From a virus: a DNA stretch of 64,000 nucleotides. The notes under the pieces were generated by a model. The model was not told the DNA's origin and did not search any database. It saw nothing but the letters and a program-made list of their open reading frames with translations. Position 1 is the first letter of the stretch, and each line of letters starts with the position of its first letter. The stretch spans positions 1 through 64,000 of the IMG/VR virus record IMGVR_UViG_3300036790_000286. One strand, given 5' to 3'. The position numbers and the translations under genes were made by a program. This document shows, piece by piece, positions 50,253 to 58,323 of this stretch.

Positions 50253-51338
50253 ATGAACGCGATGGAAGCGGCACTCCGAAGGCTGAACTCCATGGATGCG
50301 CAGGCGCGCATTGAAGTCATCCCCGGGGTGCAGCTCCGGCGCAAGGAAAACGGCATCCCCGTTCTCACCATTCACTATTCGGCGGATCCCGACCGCAATC
50401 CGGCAACGCCAACCGGGGCAGCATGGTTTGAGACCGCGCGCGCAGAGCAGTCCAGCCAATCCGCATGGGACAGGGAGCAGGAGATTCAACCGCTGGCCGG
50501 CGGCGGCGAACGGGTATTCGGAAGGGTGCTGGGCCAGTTCCACGATGCAGTGGTGATAACGAGGGAGGATTGGTTCCCCGATCCTCGGTGGGACGTGGTG
50601 GCCGGCTTCGACCACGGCAAGACCAACGCCACCGCGCTGCTCAAGTGCTATGTGGACTTCACCGGGAATCTTTATTTTGCGGGCGAGTATTACTCGATGG
50701 CACGGAAGAATTGGGCCAACGACGTGGCGATGAATGCTCCCGAGATGCTGAAGATGCCCGACCTGAATAAGATGCGCTGGTGCGTGGCCGACCCGTCTAT
50801 CTTCCCGGACTCTGAGTTACAGAAGGATGGAACCTACGCCTCAGTGAATACGACGTATCGCCGGCACGGGGTGAATTTCCTGAAGCAGTTTGAAGGGGAG
50901 CGCAGTGATCTTACCTTTGTGGAGCGGGTGCTGTCGGATTACTGGCGGGATCTGGAACATCTCCAGCCCAAGCTCTTTATCGTCTGCCGGAACGAGAGCG
51001 ACCGTATCCAGCCTGGCCTCCATCCCTACGACTGCCCCAACCTGCTGTGGGAGTTGAACCGGGCCAAGCGTGCGCAGCTCACGGCGCGGCAACTGCTCTC
51101 GCGCAACCCCACCGAGAACATCGTCGACAAGTGGAACCACGCGCGCGACGCCATGAAATACATCATCTTCACGGTGCGGAAGCCGGCCGAAGTCCCGTTG
51201 GGAGACCAGCTCCAACAGGTGATTGCCGAACTGAACCCCACCAGCGCGGCGATCGCGGCACAGCGGTTCTACGCGGAGAAGGTAAAGACGCGGCAGGTAA
51301 CCAGTGTCAGCATGAGGCGGAAGGCTCGGATGCGGTAG
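50253..51338 (+). CDS. Terminase large subunit, nuclease part (split gene)
   Basis: ATG 50253 in the +1 frame relative to the ATPase gene, with GGAGG 13 bases upstream inside it. The 361-residue product starts with a helical hinge segment (MNAMEAALRRLNSMDAQARI) and contains the RNase H-like nuclease. The metal-binding acidic residues are in GFDHGKTN (Asp120), CVADPS (Asp180) and NIVDKWNHARDAMKY (Asp292/Asp299). The C-terminus is basic. It cuts the DNA concatemer at the start and end of packaging. The two genes together give a complete enzyme of about 620 residues; either two subunits assemble or a frameshift joins them. Confidence 0.82.
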   Translation: MNAMEAALRRLNSMDAQARIEVIPGVQLRRKENGIPVLTIHYSADPDRNPATPTGAAWFETARAEQSSQSAWDREQEIQPLAGGGERVFGRVLGQFHDAVVITREDWFPDPRWDVVAGFDHGKTNATALLKCYVDFTGNLYFAGEYYSMARKNWANDVAMNAPEMLKMPDLNKMRWCVADPSIFPDSELQKDGTYASVNTTYRRHGVNFLKQFEGERSDLTFVERVLSDYWRDLEHLQPKLFIVCRNESDRIQPGLHPYDCPNLLWELNRAKRAQLTARQLLSRNPTENIVDKWNHARDAMKYIIFTVRKPAEVPLGDQLQQVIAELNPTSAAIAAQRFYAEKVKTRQVTSVSMRRKARMR

Positions 51339-51416
51339 GCCGGCTCCGCCTTCCTTCGTGTCGATCCACCCGTGGACGTGCATCGTCTGCCCGCAATCGA
51401 GACACTTGAAAAAAAG

Positions 51417-51437
51417 GGGATCTATCCCTTTAACTCC
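51417..51437. repeat. Inverted-repeat copy A flanking a single leftward gene
   Basis: GGGATCTATCCC followed by TTTAACTCC, preceded by a run of seven A. Copy B at 51767-51788 carries the same elements in the opposite orientation. Each copy contains its own GGGAT-nn-ATCCC palindrome. Copy A spans the stop codon of the enclosed gene. Confidence 0.75.
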
Positions 51438-51750
51438 ATTCACCCTCAACGCTGTGCGACACATGGCCACGTTGCAGCGCGATGAAATCCAGTGGAGAAC
51501 GGATCGGCACGCCGTGTTGCTCCATACACGCGAAGCCCACCGCCACAACCTTGCGAATTTCATCTAGAGCGCCTTCGTCTCCTCGATTGGAAGACCATGC
51601 TGCCTCGGCATCGGCGAGCAACTTGCGCATAATCGTTAGGTATCCGCCGACCTCGTGAGGATGGTCACTCACGGTTCCCCATTTGCGGTTCTGAAACACG
51701 CGCTCATCGTGGATGGCGCTCAAAACTTCTCGATTCATTTCATACTTCAT
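51430..51750 (-). CDS. Hypothetical phage protein (106 aa), cassette gene
   Basis: ATG 51750 with GGAGGGGAGA upstream. The helical, soluble protein resembles small phage proteins with the pattern AIxDERxFQNxKWG (here AIHDERVFQNRKWG), then HPHEVGGYLTIMRKLLADAE and VVAVGFACMEQHG, often found in accessory regions; no activity is known. The gene is bounded by two inverted copies of a roughly 21-base sequence and followed leftward by the late rightward genes, so it looks like a self-contained cassette at the convergence of early and late transcription. Confidence 0.6.
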   Translation of the reverse strand: MKYEMNREVLSAIHDERVFQNRKWGTVSDHPHEVGGYLTIMRKLLADAEAAWSSNRGDEGALDEIRKVVAVGFACMEQHGVPIRSPLDFIALQRGHVSHSVEGEWS

Positions 51751-51766
51751 TTGGTCTCCCCTCCAC

Positions 51767-51788
51767 GGGAGTTAAAGGGATAAATCCC
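51767..51788. repeat. Inverted-repeat copy B
   Basis: GGGAGTTAAA followed by GGGATAAATCCC and a run of seven A, the inverted counterpart of 51417-51437. It lies between the terminator hairpin and the cassette gene's ribosome site. Confidence 0.75.
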
Positions 51789-51825
51789 AAAAAAAGTGGG
51801 GCTTCTCCTTCTCCCATGAAGCCCC
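51788..51825 (-). terminator. Intrinsic terminator of the leftward operon
   Basis: On the minus strand an 8-bp GC-rich stem GGGGCTTC/GAAGCCCC (51798-51805 with 51818-51825, loop 12) is followed by ACTTTTTTT. This fits an intrinsic terminator for the leftward methyltransferase/helicase operon, placed about 65 bases after its last stop. Confidence 0.75.
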
Positions 51826-51891
51826 AGAAGTTGCCATTTGGATGGGCCGAACCCTCCGCCGTGGAATAGCCTGGGGTTTTCAGCCCATAGC

Positions 51892-52812
51892 TTAGACCCC
51901 CGTGGTAGCTGGAGCCTGCACTTCCTGCGGGTCTGCTGATGCCGTTGTGGGTTCCCCAGCCCCTGATGGCTGGCTCTCCATATCGGCCAGCGTTGGGGCT
52001 GCCGCTGCGCTCATATCTGGCTGCGATGGGATGTCCGTGCGCTGCTGAGGTTCCGTATCCGGGACCAACTGCGGACCGCCTCCAAGGTGATTCCCGGGGG
52101 GATTCACAGCCGTTCTCTCCTTCTCCCACGCCTGCCGAGCCTGCATGACGGACTCCGCGTTCTCCCTGTCGGCTGGCACATGGAGAGGATCGTGGCCTTT
52201 TCCAGCCTCAGCGGCCAGTAGCGCATCCTGCTTCTGCTTCAGCTCGTCCTGCGACGGCAGCTGCGTGTCGTCGCTGTCTCCCGCCTCACCCTGCATCCGT
52301 GGGTCGGTCCCAGCGGTAAAGTCGTGGACCCGCCGCTCGGACTTCTTATTGTCCTCGCGTACCGGTTCGACCATCGAGGGCACCGTTCTTGATGGCTGCT
52401 CAAAGAATCTGTCGGCCGTCTCCCGGCTGAAGACCGCCGAGGTCCCGCTGGGAATCTCAGGCAACTCATCAATTTCGAGATCCGCAGCTGAAACCTCTGC
52501 TGGCAGGTTGTCGACCCAATAGATCCCGCGTTTGCCGGCAATGGCTTCAGCGTGGGTATAGTGGGCGACGCCGGCAACACGCTCAAAGGCGCTGGTCCAG
52601 TTTGCCCCCGTCAGGGTGGATGGGTCCGCCTGGGGATTGAGGAACGCCACGGTTAGGGTGGGCTCACCGTCCCCGCCGAGGAGCTCGGGCAGGTGAGAGC
52701 TCACGGTGAGGACAAAGGCGACACAGGCGAAGGTCTTGCCGCCGCCTGCGGACTTGACGATCCGGACCAAGTCGCCGGATTTTACGCTGCGGTTGTAATG
52801 GACGCTGATCAA
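51892..52812 (-). CDS. Hypothetical protein with possible nucleotide-binding N-terminus (306 aa)
   Basis: ATG 52812 overlaps the methyltransferase stop (ATGA). Residues 1-110 are well structured and include a glycine-rich GGGKTF (residues 23-28) that recalls a P-loop but lacks the leading GxxxxGK spacing. This is followed by strand-like TLTVAFLNPQA. The remaining 190 residues are Pro/Glu/Ser/Gln-rich and disordered. It is the last gene of the leftward operon before an intrinsic terminator. No family recognised. Confidence 0.5.
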   Translation of the reverse strand: MISVHYNRSVKSGDLVRIVKSAGGGKTFACVAFVLTVSSHLPELLGGDGEPTLTVAFLNPQADPSTLTGANWTSAFERVAGVAHYTHAEAIAGKRGIYWVDNLPAEVSAADLEIDELPEIPSGTSAVFSRETADRFFEQPSRTVPSMVEPVREDNKKSERRVHDFTAGTDPRMQGEAGDSDDTQLPSQDELKQKQDALLAAEAGKGHDPLHVPADRENAESVMQARQAWEKERTAVNPPGNHLGGGPQLVPDTEPQQRTDIPSQPDMSAAAAPTLADMESQPSGAGEPTTASADPQEVQAPATTGV

Positions 52813-54173
52813 AGGAGTTCTCCTTGAATGCTGCTGGTGGTGGTAGTGGTGGTGTCCGGGGCCTCGCGTGGCTCGGAGCGGTTGAATAGCGGCCGGTCTT
52901 CTTCGATCCGCCGCCGGGCCATGGCAGCGTACTCGGGGTTGAGCTCGATGCCGATGTAGCTGCGGCCCAAGCGAAGAGCAGCCACGCCAGTCGTCGCCGA
53001 GCCGGAAAATGGATCAAGCACAACCGAAGGAATGGCGCCGGCGCCAAACAACGTACAGCAGTCGCGCCAGCCAATAGTGCGGTACGCGATGACCGGCTGA
53101 TCTCCCTCTCCATCCGTTCGCCCCTGGCGGCGGTGGATAGTTCCATGAGAACCGGGCTCGGTGTCCCACCCATCAGCCAACTTTTGACGGGCACCAGTGT
53201 CGTAGGCCTCGACGATCCGTGACAGAGGTGCGCCGCACACTGCACAGGCCCCCTTCGCGCTCGTTCCGGCCTTAATGCAATGGCTGGGAAGCGCGATGGG
53301 AAATGTGGCAAAGTGAGCCTCTCGGAAAGGCTGGGTGGCCATAGTCCAGACGCTGCGCTTGTTTCGGTGCGTAACGATGTTAGTCACCGCGGCGGCGAAG
53401 CTTTCATTTTGCTTGGCTCTCGGAGGGTGGTGATTCTTTACTCGGGCCAAGCCTGATTGGATCGACATCCCAGCATGTGCGGTACGATCCTTTCGCGGAG
53501 TTGTGTGCCGCGGATCTCGGTCGACACGCATCCGAGAGTGCTGGCCCTCTTTCTTTGCTTTTGGATTGACTCCGCCGCCCCGGGCGTGAGTGTTGGTGCT
53601 GCATTTCTCTTTGATAGCTTCGGCGTCGAAGAAGTAATCTTCGGACTTGGAGAGCAGGAAGATATACTCATGTGCCTTCGTGCAGCGGTCGCTCACCGAC
53701 TCAGGCATCGGATTCGGCTTTGCCCAAATGATATCCTGGCGGAGATACCAGCCATCCTCCTGCAGCGCGAAGGCCAGGCGCCATGGCATGCCGAGCAGGT
53801 CTTTCGGCTTGATACCGGGGATGGGATCCTTCTTTGATCTAACTGTCCATGAAGGCACAGAGCCATCCTCTGCGATGCTATGTTTTCCGGTATTTCCGCT
53901 CTTGCCGCCACCCCACTTATCCGTGTTGCAGTAGCTATCTCCCATGTTTACCCAACAAGTGCCGTCTGCGCGCAGCACGCGACGAACCTCGCCGAAGATC
54001 CGTACCATCTTTGCGATGTACTCCTGAGGATTGGCCTCAAGCCCTATCTGTCCGGCGACTCCGTAGTCGCGCAGTCCCCAGTAGGGCGGCGATGTGACGA
54101 CGCACTGGACGCTTTCATCGGCGAGGACGGCGAGCTCTTCGAGGACGTGGCCGCAACGGATCAGATAGCTCAC
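52809..54173 (-). CDS. DNA methyltransferase (N4-cytosine/N6-adenine type)
   Basis: A 454-residue SAM-dependent DNA methyltransferase of the beta-type order: catalytic motif IV TSPPYW at residues 27-32 near the N-terminus, and SAM-binding motif I DPFSGS at 387-392 near the C-terminus, followed by GRSYIGIELNPEY. The SPPY form is usual for N4-cytosine and some N6-adenine enzymes. The central region (residues 200-300) is the target-recognition part. It probably methylates phage DNA to escape restriction or to regulate it; no partner endonuclease is seen. It is coupled by ATGA to the truncated Mom-like gene upstream and to the hypothetical gene downstream. Confidence 0.88.
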   Translation of the reverse strand: MSYLIRCGHVLEELAVLADESVQCVVTSPPYWGLRDYGVAGQIGLEANPQEYIAKMVRIFGEVRRVLRADGTCWVNMGDSYCNTDKWGGGKSGNTGKHSIAEDGSVPSWTVRSKKDPIPGIKPKDLLGMPWRLAFALQEDGWYLRQDIIWAKPNPMPESVSDRCTKAHEYIFLLSKSEDYFFDAEAIKEKCSTNTHARGGGVNPKAKKEGQHSRMRVDRDPRHTTPRKDRTAHAGMSIQSGLARVKNHHPPRAKQNESFAAAVTNIVTHRNKRSVWTMATQPFREAHFATFPIALPSHCIKAGTSAKGACAVCGAPLSRIVEAYDTGARQKLADGWDTEPGSHGTIHRRQGRTDGEGDQPVIAYRTIGWRDCCTLFGAGAIPSVVLDPFSGSATTGVAALRLGRSYIGIELNPEYAAMARRRIEEDRPLFNRSEPREAPDTTTTTTSSIQGELL

Positions 54174-54430
54174 GCGATCACCTCCGTCACCCGTTCAAAG
54201 ATCAGCAGCTTCCGCCATAACTTCCTCCAAACAAAAAGTGCTTTGGCGGAAGCTGTGAGCAGGACCAGTTTTTCCTCGGGTCCAACAAATAGGGCTGGGT
54301 CGCGGCCGTCTCTATATGGCCTATAGGTGTAATGTCGGCGGAAGATCGTGCGGCATGTGTGATTGCCATCCCGCACTTCGATCCACCACCTATCGAGTTC
54401 GATCAGAAAGGGCTGCACACCGTTCACCAT
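54170..54430 (-). CDS. Truncated Mom-like acyltransferase-type protein (86 aa)
   Basis: ATG 54430 overlaps the end of dnaB by 7 bases. The sequence up to residue 70 (WWIEVRDGNHTCRTIFRRHY, then DPALFVGPEEKLVLLT and ALFVWRK) resembles the N-terminal half of small phage GNAT-type proteins related to Mu Mom, which hypermodify adenine in DNA. Full relatives continue for about 80-100 more residues with a second conserved block; here the chain ends after KLWRKLLIFERVTEVIA. It is therefore probably a 3'-truncated gene fused to unrelated codons. Reading it as a complete small protein is possible but less likely. The relation is from memory of the family pattern. Confidence 0.5.
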   Translation of the reverse strand: MVNGVQPFLIELDRWWIEVRDGNHTCRTIFRRHYTYRPYRDGRDPALFVGPEEKLVLLTASAKALFVWRKLWRKLLIFERVTEVIA

Positions 54431-56877
54431 TTGTTGAATCCCATCTGGAACTCGGTCGCCTCATCCGGCTGGGTATCGCTCCACCGCCCGATCACCGCGT
54501 TGTACGCCGCGTGTACCGTCCCCACCGCCCCGTTCCTCTGCTTCGCGATGATGATTTCCCCCTTGCCCTTGTGGTCTTTGTTCTCGCGTTCGTAGTACTC
54601 CTCCCGGTGCAGGAATGCCACCACGTCCGCATCCTGCTCGATCGCACCCGACTCCCGAAGGTCGGACAGGACCGGCCGCTTGTCGGTCCGCTTCGTGTTC
54701 TCGCGGGATATCTGCGCCAGCAGCACCACGGGGACACCGAGGTCTTTGGCCAGCCGCTTCATGCCGCCGCTCATCTTCGCCACCTCCTGCTCCCGGTTAA
54801 AGACTTTGCCGAAGTCCGCGGCGGACATCAGCTGCAGGTAGTCGACGATCAGCAGGTCCAGCCCCGCGCGCGCCTTCAGGTGCATCGACTCGCTGCGTAT
54901 CCGGGAGACGGTGGGGGAAGAGCAATCGTTGATGTAGAGTGGGGCGGTCTTCAGCTCCTCCAGCGCATCCGCAAAGTACCGGCGGTCTTCGGAGGTGAGT
55001 TTTCCCGACTTCCAGTGGCCGCGATCGACACGGCCGCGCGCACACACAATCCGCGCCAGCACCGAGTATTTATCCATTTCCGGGGAGAAGAGCGCCACGG
55101 TCTTGCCGTAGTTGAGCGCCACGTTGCCGGCGAGGTTATCGGCAAAGTCGCTGTTGTGCGTGACGATGAAGTCGTCGGTGATATACAGGCCGCCAGGCGC
55201 ATCGACCTTGATGCACTGGCAAACTTCGCGTCCGACGTGACTTATGGCTACGACCGCCTTGTGAGTCCGGCGGACTTTGGTTTTCCTTCTCACCCTCTGG
55301 AGGTGTTTCTCCGAGGAAACCAGCAGCTCAAGGTCATCAGCCCAAATACGAAGGCGGTAGTTTCTCGCCCCGCATTTCTTCCCGTCGGGGGCGCTATAGG
55401 TGGGAATCCTGTCTGCTTCCGAGACTCTTAATCCCAGTGACCGCGCGAGGTTAAGGATGTCGGTAGCCAGCACGCGAGAACTTGAACTCAATTCGATCGT
55501 ATTACCGCACCCGTTGACGTGACCGTCTGTGTCAATTAGCCCGCGTAGCAATGCGAACCGCTCACTCACCGAAGCCCGGAGGTAATCCAGGGGGATAAAC
55601 TTTCCAGTGGATTTGTGCCCCAAAAGGTCGTACTCCGCCAGGGCTCTGAACGCCACACTCCTTCGCTGTCCCTTTTTTCTGCTGCTGATAATGCACGTCT
55701 CACCGTCAGAGCAAACGGAGAGTTCGTCGTCCGGATGAAGGCGCGACCGTACCAGGTCGTGAACGCTAACATCCGGCTTGCTGAACCTCGCGCCTTGCCC
55801 CATCGAAAATGAACCATCTCCCAGAAGCACGCCCATAACGTAGGGGTCGAGGAGCAGTCTCTGAACATGTGGAATAAACTCGATTGGAGCAGGCAGCGGT
55901 ACGGCGTGATTGGGAGATGTCGCCGAATCGGGGCGGACGAGCGTACGCCGGATATCCCTCAGCGTCTTTACCGATCCCCCCATACCGCGTCTGCGCTCGT
56001 TCCTCGTTTGAGTCCACCAAAGGTGATCCTCGGTGCACCGCGTTTTGGTGCCATCCGAAAACAGCACTTCAAAGACAGCTTGATCGCCTTGCGGAAACAC
56101 CGCAGTGACGTGATAGGGCCGGCCGTCTCTTCCAACAATTTCAAATCCCGGCTCAACGCATCCCATTGGCACAAATCCTCGAGGAGTAAGGACTTTCGCA
56201 GTGACCGGTTGGGCTTTTCCCATGCTGGGCCTGGCGGCAACGATGACTAACTCCCCGCGCTGGAGCCCGCAGGTCATCGTGTCCAGATCGGTAATCCCAC
56301 TCTGGATCCCGCGATCTTTCGCGGTTCGGTCCATCATGGCCGCTGCCGTGAGCGATTCCGAGGCCAGGTATTCGGCGGCCAGCTGGAGTCCGGTTTCCAC
56401 GCGCTGTGAACTCAGCGCCTCGATCGCACTGCGGGCGGAACTGAGGATGGATTCGGCTTCTTCTGATTGATCTGCGGCGCGCGTGATGGCGTCGGAGTGG
56501 ATCCCGATCAGCTGCCGGAGCATTGCCTTGTCGAGAACGATGGCAACGTAGTCGATGATCGACAGCCGCCGCGGCAGGCCTTCGGTGAGCGAAGCCAGCC
56601 AGGCTACCCCGCCGACGGACTCTATCTCCTTGTGCTTCCCGAGGGTCTCCGAGAGCGTGACGATATCGCACTGCTGCCGCCTGGTGATGATGTCTCCCAT
56701 CCGGCGGAAGACCCGCTGGTGGGCGGTGAGCGCGAAGTCTTCCGGGGCGAGTTTGGCGGAGGCCTCGGCGTAGGCGGCGTTGTCGAGCAGCACCGCGCCG
56801 AGGATGGTGCGCTCCGCATCGAGGGAGGCGGGGAGACCGCGCTCGAACCTGAGGTCTGGCGCAGCCTTCGCCGTCAT
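54424..56877 (-). CDS. dnaB: DnaB-type replicative helicase with intein
   Basis: ATG 56877 has a perfect GGAGGTGAT ribosome site. The precursor is 817 residues. The N-terminal DnaB domain (residues 8-110) begins RFERGLPASLDAERTILGA. The RecA-like ATPase is split in its P-loop, ARPSMGK before the intein and SDFADN after it, so mature DnaB is 463 residues, a normal length. Walker B is in LDLLIVDYLQLM, and the loop region near GAIEQDADVVAFLHREEYY is intact. DnaB unwinds DNA ahead of the phage replisome. The intein (residues 222-575) must splice out for activity. Coupled by ATGA to the decayed methyltransferase upstream. Confidence 0.93.
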   Translation of the reverse strand: MTAKAAPDLRFERGLPASLDAERTILGAVLLDNAAYAEASAKLAPEDFALTAHQRVFRRMGDIITRRQQCDIVTLSETLGKHKEIESVGGVAWLASLTEGLPRRLSIIDYVAIVLDKAMLRQLIGIHSDAITRAADQSEEAESILSSARSAIEALSSQRVETGLQLAAEYLASESLTAAAMMDRTAKDRGIQSGITDLDTMTCGLQRGELVIVAARPSMGKAQPVTAKVLTPRGFVPMGCVEPGFEIVGRDGRPYHVTAVFPQGDQAVFEVLFSDGTKTRCTEDHLWWTQTRNERRRGMGGSVKTLRDIRRTLVRPDSATSPNHAVPLPAPIEFIPHVQRLLLDPYVMGVLLGDGSFSMGQGARFSKPDVSVHDLVRSRLHPDDELSVCSDGETCIISSRKKGQRRSVAFRALAEYDLLGHKSTGKFIPLDYLRASVSERFALLRGLIDTDGHVNGCGNTIELSSSSRVLATDILNLARSLGLRVSEADRIPTYSAPDGKKCGARNYRLRIWADDLELLVSSEKHLQRVRRKTKVRRTHKAVVAISHVGREVCQCIKVDAPGGLYITDDFIVTHNSDFADNLAGNVALNYGKTVALFSPEMDKYSVLARIVCARGRVDRGHWKSGKLTSEDRRYFADALEELKTAPLYINDCSSPTVSRIRSESMHLKARAGLDLLIVDYLQLMSAADFGKVFNREQEVAKMSGGMKRLAKDLGVPVVLLAQISRENTKRTDKRPVLSDLRESGAIEQDADVVAFLHREEYYERENKDHKGKGEIIIAKQRNGAVGTVHAAYNAVIGRWSDTQPDEATEFQMGFNKW
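55153..56214 (-). mobile_element. Intein with LAGLIDADG homing endonuclease in DnaB (354 aa)
   Basis: The insert starts with Ala (AQPVTAKVLTPRGFVPMG) instead of Cys/Ser and ends YITDDFIVTHN before Ser+1. Block B contains TEDHLWWTQ with Trp, and block F contains REVCQCIKVDAP with Cys. With Thr in VTHN this gives the Trp-Cys-Thr set of class 3 inteins, which start splicing from the block F Cys. The endonuclease motifs LLGDGSF and LLRGLIDTDGHV are both present with acidic residues, so homing activity is plausible. The insertion is between Lys and Ser of the P-loop. Confidence 0.85.
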
Positions 56878-57746
56878 GCGATCACCTCCATCACGCTTTC
56901 GATGAACGCTTGCGCGAGCGGGACAACAATCGCATCGCCTGCGAGGCGAAGCAGGCCCACTCTTCCGGAATACCCATGAGCCAGAGGCTGTACCTTGGGT
57001 CCAGCTGGCCGGTACTTTTCGTCCCGGCCCCACCACCAGTCGCAGTCGGCCCAGAAGCCGCGAGTTGCGCCTGCCTCGGCAACTGATCGAGCCGTGAGCG
57101 GATCGAGCCATCCGGGTCCACGCCACTCTCGGACATCCCCGAAGTGTCCTTCCAGTCCCGGGCCGAGGGGGTTGTCACCGCGCACAACGCCGCCACCTGA
57201 TTGCGTAGACGCTGGGCCGATTCCTTCGGCATTTTCCCCGCAGCTATAGCGTCCTCCCAGGCCCGCATCGCCTTCGGCCCGTCGGATTTGTGATCCTCGC
57301 TCGTTGGAGTCTGCACACTCGCCAGCCTTCGTCTGCGAGTGCAGCGTGTCCGGCGTCCCCCGGTGCGCTCCCGTGCATTCCGAGTCCTCGCTGCGGGGAG
57401 TCGCAACGGACGCAATGGTCGCCTTCCCGCTTTCGGCATCGCCAGCATTCGCAGTGGCAAGCTGGGATGAAAGCGCCGCAGCAGTCGCCAAACTGATGCC
57501 CCCGCTGTCCTCCCTCCCGGCAATCGCATAGTCGGGACCCGCAACGCTCGCCTTCGGAGATGGCACAGAAGTACAGTCGTTGGCGGATGTGCGGCGCACC
57601 GACGCTGTGTGCTCCCATACCACTCGACCGGATGGGTTGAGGCACGGACCGCGCCGTCCATCGTCGACGCGGTGCTCGGTGTCCCGGTAGCAGACATCGC
57701 ACCAGAACACCGCGCTCACCGTACCCTTTGTGAAATGGTGCGGCAC
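56874..57746 (-). pseudogene. Decayed DNA (cytosine-5) methyltransferase remnant
   Basis: Fragments typical of a Dcm-like enzyme occur in order but in three different frames. SVGAPHIRQRLYF lies in one frame near 57530-57600. A block SARDWKDTSGMSESG to SLWLMGIPEEWACFASQAM lies in a second frame (about 56920-57260). The ending LAGDAIVVPLAQAFIE lies in a third, finishing at 56874. The N-terminal part with the catalytic PC motif is absent, because the upstream gene ends at 57749. Two frameshifts plus 5' truncation make activity impossible. One long frame spans the region, so a short unrelated product could still be made and coupled to dnaB. Confidence 0.65.
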
Positions 57747-57748
57747 GG

Positions 57749-58309
57749 CTACCTGCGCCGCCCGCTGGTCCGTGGTGCAGCTACTTCCTCCACCACCGTC
57801 TCCTCTTCTTCCTCTTCCTTTTCGGGCTCCTCCTCGGATTCAGCCCCGGCCGCCTCAGCCTCCTCCGGTGCGGCAGCCTCCTTTTCGAAGAACTCCGTCA
57901 CGTTCCCGGCCGATTCTTCGACAGGAAGGGTTTCGCCCACCGCCGGATTTTGGGACGTAGCGAAGTCCAGCTCGGCCTGGCGCTCGGCTTCCGTCATCGG
58001 GCGCACCCGCACAAGCTCGCCGTTGTCCTGGCGGATGTAGCTGACTTCGGCCACATTAGGGACGTCGTAGAAGATGTCGCAGATCGTGTGCCGCATTTCG
58101 AAGCCGGCCTGCAGGTTGGCAAACAACTGGCCCGTGCGCGCTGCGATCGTGGCACGCCTGGTATCAAACTGCGTCTTGACAACCTTCCAGTCGGTCTCGA
58201 TCGTCTCCTCCTCCCCGTGGGCCTGGCAGAGTTCCTCTGTCATACGGAGGCGATCTTCGGTGGTGAACGTGTGGCGCACAACTTCAGTGCATTTCGTCAG
58301 TCTTGCCAT
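57749..58309 (-). CDS. Hypothetical protein with acidic tail (186 aa)
   Basis: ATG 58309, preceded by a GAGGA-type site. The N-terminal 110 residues are folded: a helix-rich start (TTEDRLRMTEELCQAHGEEE, a trimmed description) followed by strand-helix segments including GFEMRHTICDIFYDVPN. The last 70 residues are Glu/Ala/Pro-rich and end in RTSGRRR. Such acidic-tailed proteins often bind basic partners or mimic DNA, but no specific mimic family is recognised. It sits between the HNH gene and the decayed methyltransferase in the leftward operon. Confidence 0.55.
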   Translation of the reverse strand: MARLTKCTEVVRHTFTTEDRLRMTEELCQAHGEEETIETDWKVVKTQFDTRRATIAARTGQLFANLQAGFEMRHTICDIFYDVPNVAEVSYIRQDNGELVRVRPMTEAERQAELDFATSQNPAVGETLPVEESAGNVTEFFEKEAAAPEEAEAAGAESEEEPEKEEEEEETVVEEVAAPRTSGRRR

Positions 58310-58323
58310 TGGTGTGGTCCTCC

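Noticed and set aside
50841-51563. Leftward frame with a FKCLDCGQ zinc-like knuckle near 51400
   Set aside because: Only about 30 residues lie outside the terminase gene; the rest is antisense to the nuclease domain. It could be a remnant of a small zinc gene but cannot be delimited.
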